Part shown: one piece after another, positions 59,286 to 64,000 of the stretch
Numbering within the stretch: position 1 is the stretch's first letter
Layout of the letters: the number at the start of each line of letters is the position of its first letter
Origin: a virus
IMG/VR virus record: IMGVR_UViG_3300027973_000046
Coordinates: 1 to 64,000 of that record
DNA length: 64,000 nt
Strand: one strand, 5' to 3'
The notes under the pieces: model-generated
The model's input: the letters and a program-made list of their open reading frames with translations, nothing else
Databases searched by the model: none
Told to the model about the DNA's origin: nothing
Translations under genes and position numbers: made by a program

Positions 59286-60043
59286 TAAATATTCTCCACT
59301 TCAGACGCTGGGATATTGTACCCATCGGGGGTTAATCTTAAACCTTTTTCACGAACTTTTTTCCAGTCTTCTTGTTCGCCTTTTTGCATTGCCCTAACTT
59401 CTGCTAATTCTTTTGCCCATTCGTCACGGACTTCTTGTGGGTAATCTGATTCTTCTCTGTCGTCCCAGAATGATCCAAGTGTATATCTTGGACTACCTTT
59501 TACTACTGTTACCTCGTGCATATTTTTATGCCCGCCGTGAAAAATTAAAAATGATCCAGCTTTTGGAACAATTTCCATTGGAAGGTTTCCGTGATCAGCG
59601 TCAAATTTTAATGTCCCTCCTTCAAAGTCATCATTCAGGTATAAGAATCCAGCATATCTACTTCTAGTAAATGCTCCCATCTTACCTTTATTGTCACTGT
59701 TGTCGGAATGCTTTGGGGCAAATGCTCCTGGCAACCATCTCTGCACGTGAAAACTTATTTTTGACATATCTGAAACATTTTTATTTGCAACTTCAGATGC
59801 AGCTACTTTAAATTTTTCTTGTATATCTGTAAACCAAGTATTTGATAAATTAAATTTTTCTAGTATTGGCTCTCCGTCGTAAGGATACCTAGCAGAATAA
59901 GATTCATAAAAAGAAATTCCTTTCCAGTAATCCTCATCAGTTTCCTCTAATTCTTTTAAAACATTAATTACAGAAGTGCATTCCTCTGGTGTAATAAAAC
60001 CTTCATATAAAAATATATCATCAGATAGCTTTATTAGATTCAT
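59285..60043 (-). CDS. 2-oxoglutarate/Fe(II) oxygenase (copy 4)
   Basis: A 252-aa protein. The triad is His112-x-Asp114 (PKHSDNSD) and His176 (NMHEVT), with Arg186 ten residues on. FLYLNDDFEGGTLKFD and KAGSFLIFHGGH are the core strands. This copy has a longer basic/acidic C-terminal tail (WAKELAEVRAMQKGEQEDWK). It overlaps both neighbours by one base or a few. Confidence 0.87.
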   Translation of the reverse strand: MNLIKLSDDIFLYEGFITPEECTSVINVLKELEETDEDYWKGISFYESYSARYPYDGEPILEKFNLSNTWFTDIQEKFKVAASEVANKNVSDMSKISFHVQRWLPGAFAPKHSDNSDNKGKMGAFTRSRYAGFLYLNDDFEGGTLKFDADHGNLPMEIVPKAGSFLIFHGGHKNMHEVTVVKGSPRYTLGSFWDDREESDYPQEVRDEWAKELAEVRAMQKGEQEDWKKVREKGLRLTPDGYNIPASEVENI

Positions 60044-60861
60044 TACATTGCACCAGGTCCCGATTTGTCTCCAACCAAATCGTCATACTCTACTGGCTTT
60101 CCGTCTTGCAAATATCTCATATTTCTTGGATCTTCAAAATCAATTCTTTTTGATTCTTTTTTCATCCAGTTGTATGCTCCAAAAGTAAGTTGGTTTTGTA
60201 GCCATTCTTTTGAGCCAGCATATCTGTGCATTACAAAGTTTCTAACAAAAAACTTTTCTCCATTGTAAATTGTTTTAACTCCATGAAAATATGGTTCGTC
60301 TGAAGGAAACACTAAAATGTCTCCAGCCTGTGGCTTGTGATTTACTATCTTGCCATCAACAACAAACTCAATGTCTCCGCCGTCATAATCATCATTGATA
60401 TACATTGTGCATGTAAGTAAGAATTTTGGTCCAGGCATTTCTCTTTGAGAAATAATATAGTCTGTGTGGTACTGCATTGTCATTTTGTTTTCTAAAACAT
60501 CAACCTGGTCGTTATATTTTGAGAATGAGGATCCAGTAAAATACCAGTCTTCTGGTAGCTCAACTCCGTGTCTGGTGATGTAGTCATTTAAAACTAGGTC
60601 GTAGGCATCTTGAACCTGTTTAGCAAAATCTTTTTCTTCGATAAACATTGGGTCCTGATTGTCTTGATTTATTTCAGCAGTATCTTTTATTTGTGTATAT
60701 GTTCCAAAAGATGCCCACTTGTCCCAATTTTTTAAATAATGCTTTCCTTCAGATGTTCTTTCTGATTTTTTCATTGTTTCGTATAAAGCTTTTGGGTCAC
60801 GCAAAACATTTCTGTATACATCTACTTTTGGGTATAACTCTACATATTCTAAATTACTCAT
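60043..60861 (-). CDS. 2-oxoglutarate/Fe(II) oxygenase (copy 5)
   Basis: A 272-aa protein from the ATG at 60861, which overlaps the upstream stop by ATGA. The triad is His132-x-Asp134 (QYHTDYI) and His193 (PYFHGVK). Ten residues on there is Lys203 in place of the usual Arg, with Arg207 close by. CTMYINDDYDGGDIEFVVDG and KPQAGDILVFPSDEP are the core strands. The Lys could still bind 2-oxoglutarate, as in some P4H and PHD families. Confidence 0.85.
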   Translation of the reverse strand: MSNLEYVELYPKVDVYRNVLRDPKALYETMKKSERTSEGKHYLKNWDKWASFGTYTQIKDTAEINQDNQDPMFIEEKDFAKQVQDAYDLVLNDYITRHGVELPEDWYFTGSSFSKYNDQVDVLENKMTMQYHTDYIISQREMPGPKFLLTCTMYINDDYDGGDIEFVVDGKIVNHKPQAGDILVFPSDEPYFHGVKTIYNGEKFFVRNFVMHRYAGSKEWLQNQLTFGAYNWMKKESKRIDFEDPRNMRYLQDGKPVEYDDLVGDKSGPGAM

Positions 60862-61547
60862 GGTTGTTTGTCTCCAGTATGCTTTTGTATTGTCCAAAAA
60901 AACGGCGATGTAAATCTATTACCAGATTTTACTGGGCGGACTCCGTGTGTATAAAACCTATCTCCTGGGAAGAAATAAGCAGCTCCTGCTTTTGGCTTAA
61001 ACTCTATTCCGTGTTGCGGAAAATAAAGTTCTCCGCCTTCGTAATCATCATTAAAATAAAATAATCCCGATAAATCGTACCAAGGAAAATCATTTGCTCT
61101 TCCCTGTTCAATTCCTGTGTGGAATTCTTTATCGGCATGTGGCTCTTGTCTTGCACCTATTGGCCACCTTACAATTGCTGGGCCAGTTTCTTTTGCATCA
61201 ACATCAAAAAATTTGTCTACTTCAATTTTTAATCTTGCAATCATGCTATTTATTAACTCAAGAATTGTTGGGTCTGACGCCATGAGGGAATTGTATGTAC
61301 ATACCCTATCCTTCCAAATGTCCGCGTCGTATAAAACAAGACCATCTTCATCTTTATGGGTTTCTGTGTGGTCCCAAATTTTATTATTTAAAGCAAAATT
61401 AATAAGTCTTTCTCGCTCTTCTGTGGTTAAAAAATTCTCTAACTCTACGATGTTATCGGAAGAGTCTCCAAAAAAACCAGATGGAGTTATTGACTTGGGG
61501 GCGTTATGCTTATTCCAGTCGTTTGCTATTGCTTGATTATTATTCAT
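60858..61547 (-). CDS. 2-oxoglutarate/Fe(II) oxygenase (copy 6)
   Basis: A 229-aa protein. The triad is His137-x-Asp139 (QEPHADKEF) and His201 (YTHGVR), with Arg211 ten residues on. GLFYFNDDYEGGELYFP and KPKAGAAYFFPG are the core strands. It is the first gene of the four-oxygenase run. The mRNA appears leaderless (TGGTATAAT six bases before the ATG). Confidence 0.88.
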   Translation of the reverse strand: MNNNQAIANDWNKHNAPKSITPSGFFGDSSDNIVELENFLTTEERERLINFALNNKIWDHTETHKDEDGLVLYDADIWKDRVCTYNSLMASDPTILELINSMIARLKIEVDKFFDVDAKETGPAIVRWPIGARQEPHADKEFHTGIEQGRANDFPWYDLSGLFYFNDDYEGGELYFPQHGIEFKPKAGAAYFFPGDRFYTHGVRPVKSGNRFTSPFFWTIQKHTGDKQP

Positions 61548-61553
61548 ATTATC

Positions 61554-61562
61554 ATTATACCA
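61554..61562 (-). promoter_or_regulatory. Extended -10 promoter, leaderless oxygenase operon
   Basis: TGG-TATAAT on the minus strand, six bases before the ATG at 61547. No ribosome-binding site is present. Confidence 0.6.
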
Positions 61563-61569
61563 TTTCTAT

Positions 61570-62280
61570 TTATTTACTAATATCACGAACATTTAGTATT
61601 ATTTTTTTGGCCTGGTGGGACCCAAGAGAATTTCCCTTATGATCAACAGCATTTTTATATAGGCCAGCCCAATCCCCATCTTTTTGTCTTCTAGTAACAT
61701 ACTCGGTATATTCTGGATCGTTCTGTACTTCATCTAGGGGCAAATCCAATCCGTTGCTTATTATGGCAGTAGAGTGATTTATTTGTGCTAGATCTATTGG
61801 TAATACTGAAACTACTGGGGTGCCCGCTTTTATTGTTATTGGAACATCTTTTTTTGAAATTTTCCACGCTGGGCTTAGCTGACCTTTTAAAAACGAAGCA
61901 TTTAATAAAACTTCTAAAACGTGAACCCCGTCTATAAACTGGTTTGGAACTCTTTTTACCCACAAGGTTAAATTCTCATCTGTTTTAAACATCAGCCCAG
62001 TGTTAAATGTAATTATATCATTTCTGCTATCAATGTATAGGTACTCTTCTCCAGAAATTACTTCTATATATTTTTGCTGTGGTTTTGGATTTGAGTTGCA
62101 AATAAAAGTTATATCTTTTGGAAAAGATATTCCCCATCCAAGATTATTTACTAGGCCAAGCGGAAAACATCTGTATGCGTGTTTTTCTGGCGTCTCGTCC
62201 ATCCAGTCTCTTTTAGTTTCCAATGTAGTTAAATTTCCTAGGCTATCTGAAAGCCTATATACATTAAATTCAATTGGCAT
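61570..62280 (-). CDS. DUF6065-like protein, copy 2
   Basis: A 236-aa paralogue of the two other DUF6065-like genes: KRDWMDETPEKHAYRCFPLG, NNLGWGISFPKDITFICNSN, VPNQFIDGVHVLEVLLNASF and a last NAVDHKGNSLGSHQ. The family function is unknown; beta-rich structure and the KRDWMD and N-x-LGW-x-I-F/P motifs are conserved. AAAGGGCGG precedes the ATG. It overlaps copy 3 by 11 nt. Confidence 0.72.
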   Translation of the reverse strand: MPIEFNVYRLSDSLGNLTTLETKRDWMDETPEKHAYRCFPLGLVNNLGWGISFPKDITFICNSNPKPQQKYIEVISGEEYLYIDSRNDIITFNTGLMFKTDENLTLWVKRVPNQFIDGVHVLEVLLNASFLKGQLSPAWKISKKDVPITIKAGTPVVSVLPIDLAQINHSTAIISNGLDLPLDEVQNDPEYTEYVTRRQKDGDWAGLYKNAVDHKGNSLGSHQAKKIILNVRDISK

Positions 62281-62974
62281 CTGTACCGCCCTTTAATCTT
62301 ATTGATTTTAGTTGATGCTCTCCTATTTTGTTTCCAAGATTATCAACGGCGTCTCTGTAAAAATTTGACCATTCCCCAGACTGATTAATTTCTTCAAGCG
62401 CTATTGAATATGCTGGAGTAAGGAATTCTGTTTTTGGTACTTCATGAATATCTCGCAATTCCATTTCTGAATTTTGTAATTCCATTAAATTCATTGGTAT
62501 GACTGATATTATTGGGGTATTGGCTTTTATTGTTATTTCTACATTTGGCCTTGTAATTCTCCAAGCACAGGGAAGGTCTCCCCTAAAAAACGATGTTGAA
62601 ACAAGCGTTGTAAATGGAACAACACCATCAATAAATTGATTTGGCACTGGCATTGAAAGCAAAGTTTCTTCTGGGTCTGTGATAAACATTACTCCAGTAC
62701 GAAAGCTTACAGTAGCATTTGCACGATCTGGATAGGCGTATTTTTCACCTTTAAGAATTTTTACATGCTCTCCAGATGTATCAGAAATTCCGTCCCATAT
62801 AAAAGTTATGTCTTCTGGGAAAGATATACCCCAGCCAAGCTGATTAGTTAAGCTGACAGGAAAGCATTTATATGCATGGGCCTTCCAAGTATCATCCATC
62901 CAGTCTCTTTTAACAGACAATGGAGATACGTTTGCAAGACCATCTCTAGTTTTGTATACCTTTATGTTTTTCAC
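62270..62974 (-). CDS. DUF6065-like protein, copy 3
   Basis: A 234-aa protein. The start is placed at the GTG at 62974, which has AAGGG six bases upstream; the frame also allows TTG at 62980. It shares VKRDWMDDTWKAHAYKCFPV, TNQLGWGISFPEDITFIWDG and PVPNQFIDGVVPFTTLVSTS with copies 1 and 2, and is closest to copy 2. Together with copy 2 it lies between oxygenase genes, so the family may be part of the same modification pathway. Confidence 0.72.
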   Translation of the reverse strand: MKNIKVYKTRDGLANVSPLSVKRDWMDDTWKAHAYKCFPVSLTNQLGWGISFPEDITFIWDGISDTSGEHVKILKGEKYAYPDRANATVSFRTGVMFITDPEETLLSMPVPNQFIDGVVPFTTLVSTSFFRGDLPCAWRITRPNVEITIKANTPIISVIPMNLMELQNSEMELRDIHEVPKTEFLTPAYSIALEEINQSGEWSNFYRDAVDNLGNKIGEHQLKSIRLKGGTDAN

Positions 62975-63635
62975 GTTCAACCCTTTCGGCTCTCATTTGC
63001 ATAAACTCTTGGTTGTGTGCGTGATCATTATAATCAAGCATTGTTACAATTGAATATTTTCTACCAGAAGTTACTGGTGCGGCTAAGTGAGAGAAGAGAT
63101 AGGTTGATGGGAATATGTATAGGTCTCCAGCCTGTGGCTTAATGCTTAAGTTTAATTTTGGAAAAACAAGTTCTCCGCCTTCATACTCATCGTTTGGGTA
63201 AGCAACTAAGGAAACTGTGGCGCTGTAAGAAAATCCATGGTCTGCATGCTCTTGAAAATGTTGTCCTGGACCATACTGAATAAAGTTCATTACTTCCCAG
63301 TAATTCATTCTAACGTTATATGCAGCACAATAATCTTCAACCGCTGGTATCTGTGCATTGTAAGAGTCTTGCCAAATTGTAGCAAGTGTGGCTTGATCAT
63401 CGTTTATTGGATTAGTAATTTCTCCAATTTTAAAATCTCTGCAGTCTCTATAGCTTGGCTTCTTTTCCATGTATCCTACTGTGGCGTCCTGCCATGACAA
63501 GCCACTTGAATTATTTTCTAGCAAGACACTTACTCTGTTCATGATGTCAAGCTCTGGGGTAAATACGTTGCGGTATACCCACATGCCTGGAAATAGCATT
63601 TCTTTTGATGACCAATTTTGACTAATGTTACTCAT
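62946..63635 (-). CDS. 2-oxoglutarate/Fe(II) oxygenase (copy 7)
   Basis: A 229-aa protein. The triad is His130-x-Asp132 (FQEHADHGF) and His183 (LFSHLAAP), with Arg192 or Lys193 ten residues on. LVAYPNDEYEGGELVFPKLN and KPQAGDLYIFPSTY are the core strands. The stop of the next oxygenase directly precedes its ATG. Confidence 0.87.
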   Translation of the reverse strand: MSNISQNWSSKEMLFPGMWVYRNVFTPELDIMNRVSVLLENNSSGLSWQDATVGYMEKKPSYRDCRDFKIGEITNPINDDQATLATIWQDSYNAQIPAVEDYCAAYNVRMNYWEVMNFIQYGPGQHFQEHADHGFSYSATVSLVAYPNDEYEGGELVFPKLNLSIKPQAGDLYIFPSTYLFSHLAAPVTSGRKYSIVTMLDYNDHAHNQEFMQMRAERVEREKHKGIQN

Positions 63636-64000
63636 TTATTCTCCTAGTTTAGTATAGTTTAACATATCATCAGGTAGTATGTCAATAATTAAATGGGTTC
63701 TGTCTTCACTGCTTTTATTGCTAACGGCATGCGGTAGCATATTATTTATTTCGTAGATACCAAACTCTTCCATATGAATGGTATTATTAAAGACCGTAAA
63801 GGTAACGTCTTTATTAGTAATGATTGGGATGTGGACTCTCCTAGAAAAATTTAATAGGGGGCCTGCATCAACATGCTTATGAACTTCTGAATTTGCGTGT
63901 AGCTTAATTATCTCACATCTAATTACTTTTCCGCAATAGTGTTCTTCCAGATAATTAAAAAGTTTATCTAATTCTTCTTGGGCTTCTTTTGTTTTTAGAG
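63636..64000 (-). CDS. Aspartyl/asparaginyl beta-hydroxylase-like oxygenase (copy 8, 5' end outside window)
   Basis: An open frame enters from the right edge and ends at TAA 63636-63638, directly before the next ATG (121 codons seen). HKHVDAGPLLNFSRRVHIPI, then MLPHAVSNKSSEDRTHLIID match the Asp/Asn beta-hydroxylase family (RxHxP and the distal HxVxN...RxHL). This is a 2OG oxygenase subfamily different from the P4H-like copies. The N-terminus and start are unseen. Confidence 0.75.
   Translation of the reverse strand, partial: LKTKEAQEELDKLFNYLEEHYCGKVIRCEIIKLHANSEVHKHVDAGPLLNFSRRVHIPIITNKDVTFTVFNNTIHMEEFGIYEINNMLPHAVSNKSSEDRTHLIIDILPDDMLNYTKLGE

Noticed and set aside
1-64000. Integrase, excisionase or attachment sites of a temperate phage; insertion sequences
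   Set aside because: No tyrosine or serine recombinase, transposase or flanking repeats were found in this window. The lifestyle cannot be decided from it.

Overview
This window is a 64-kb, A+T-rich, almost gap-free piece of a tailed double-stranded DNA phage with a long-tailed (siphovirus-type) morphogenesis module. Every gene I accept lies on the minus strand, so the map is read from right to left. Neighbouring genes usually overlap by ATGA or TAATG. An actinobacterial host is likely: the AhpC/AhpD pair carries the residues of the Mycobacterium-type enzymes, replication uses a bacterial-type DnaE polymerase, and several genes appear to have leaderless mRNAs (a -10 box about 6 nt before the ATG), which is common in Actinobacteria. 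The low G+C would suit freshwater actinobacteria better than Mycobacterium or Streptomyces, but that is inference. Both ends of the window cut a gene.

Layout in order of transcription. (1) 64.0-58.6 kb: an accessory block of six 2-oxoglutarate/Fe(II) oxygenases (one cut by the window end) and two DUF6065-like genes. (2) 58.6-26.2 kb: virion genes, namely a collagen-like fibre, a LamG-like protein, portal, prohead protease with a nested scaffold start, major capsid, connector and completion proteins, major tail protein, a tail-assembly chaperone with a canonical -1 slippery site (CCCAAAC), an enormous tape-measure protein (3680 aa), tail tip and fibres. (3) 26.2-10.5 kb: a replication, recombination and packaging module behind a promoter/operator/terminator-like switch: metallophosphoesterase, DnaB-like helicase, DnaG-like primase, SSB, DnaE, MazG-like, RecA, a Holliday-junction nuclease, a Cas4-like nuclease, RuvC-like resolvase and a candidate small terminase, with several tiny zinc-finger, HTH and membrane proteins missed by a 60-aa cut-off. 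(4) 10.5-0 kb: large terminase, then cargo: SGNH-like proteins, carbamoyltransferase, three tRNAs (Met, Arg, Lys), AhpC/AhpD, CHAP lysin, SNase-like nuclease, an SsuD-like flavin monooxygenase and an APS kinase/nucleotidyltransferase.

The most unusual features are these. The tape measure carries a clear OmpA-like peptidoglycan-binding domain, two regions that look like ADP-ribosyltransferase folds and one kinase-like region, separated by glycine-rich repeats. It could be both ruler and carrier of injected effector domains. Eight prolyl/aspartyl-hydroxylase-like oxygenases are encoded, four of them immediately downstream of a collagen-like Gly-X-Y tail-fibre gene, which raises the possibility of hydroxylated virion fibres. 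The leaderless promoter motif (TGGTATAAT-N6-ATG and variants) recurs before genes of different modules, and terminator/promoter pairs separate the capsid and tail operons. All function calls come from motif recognition by eye; no database search was possible.
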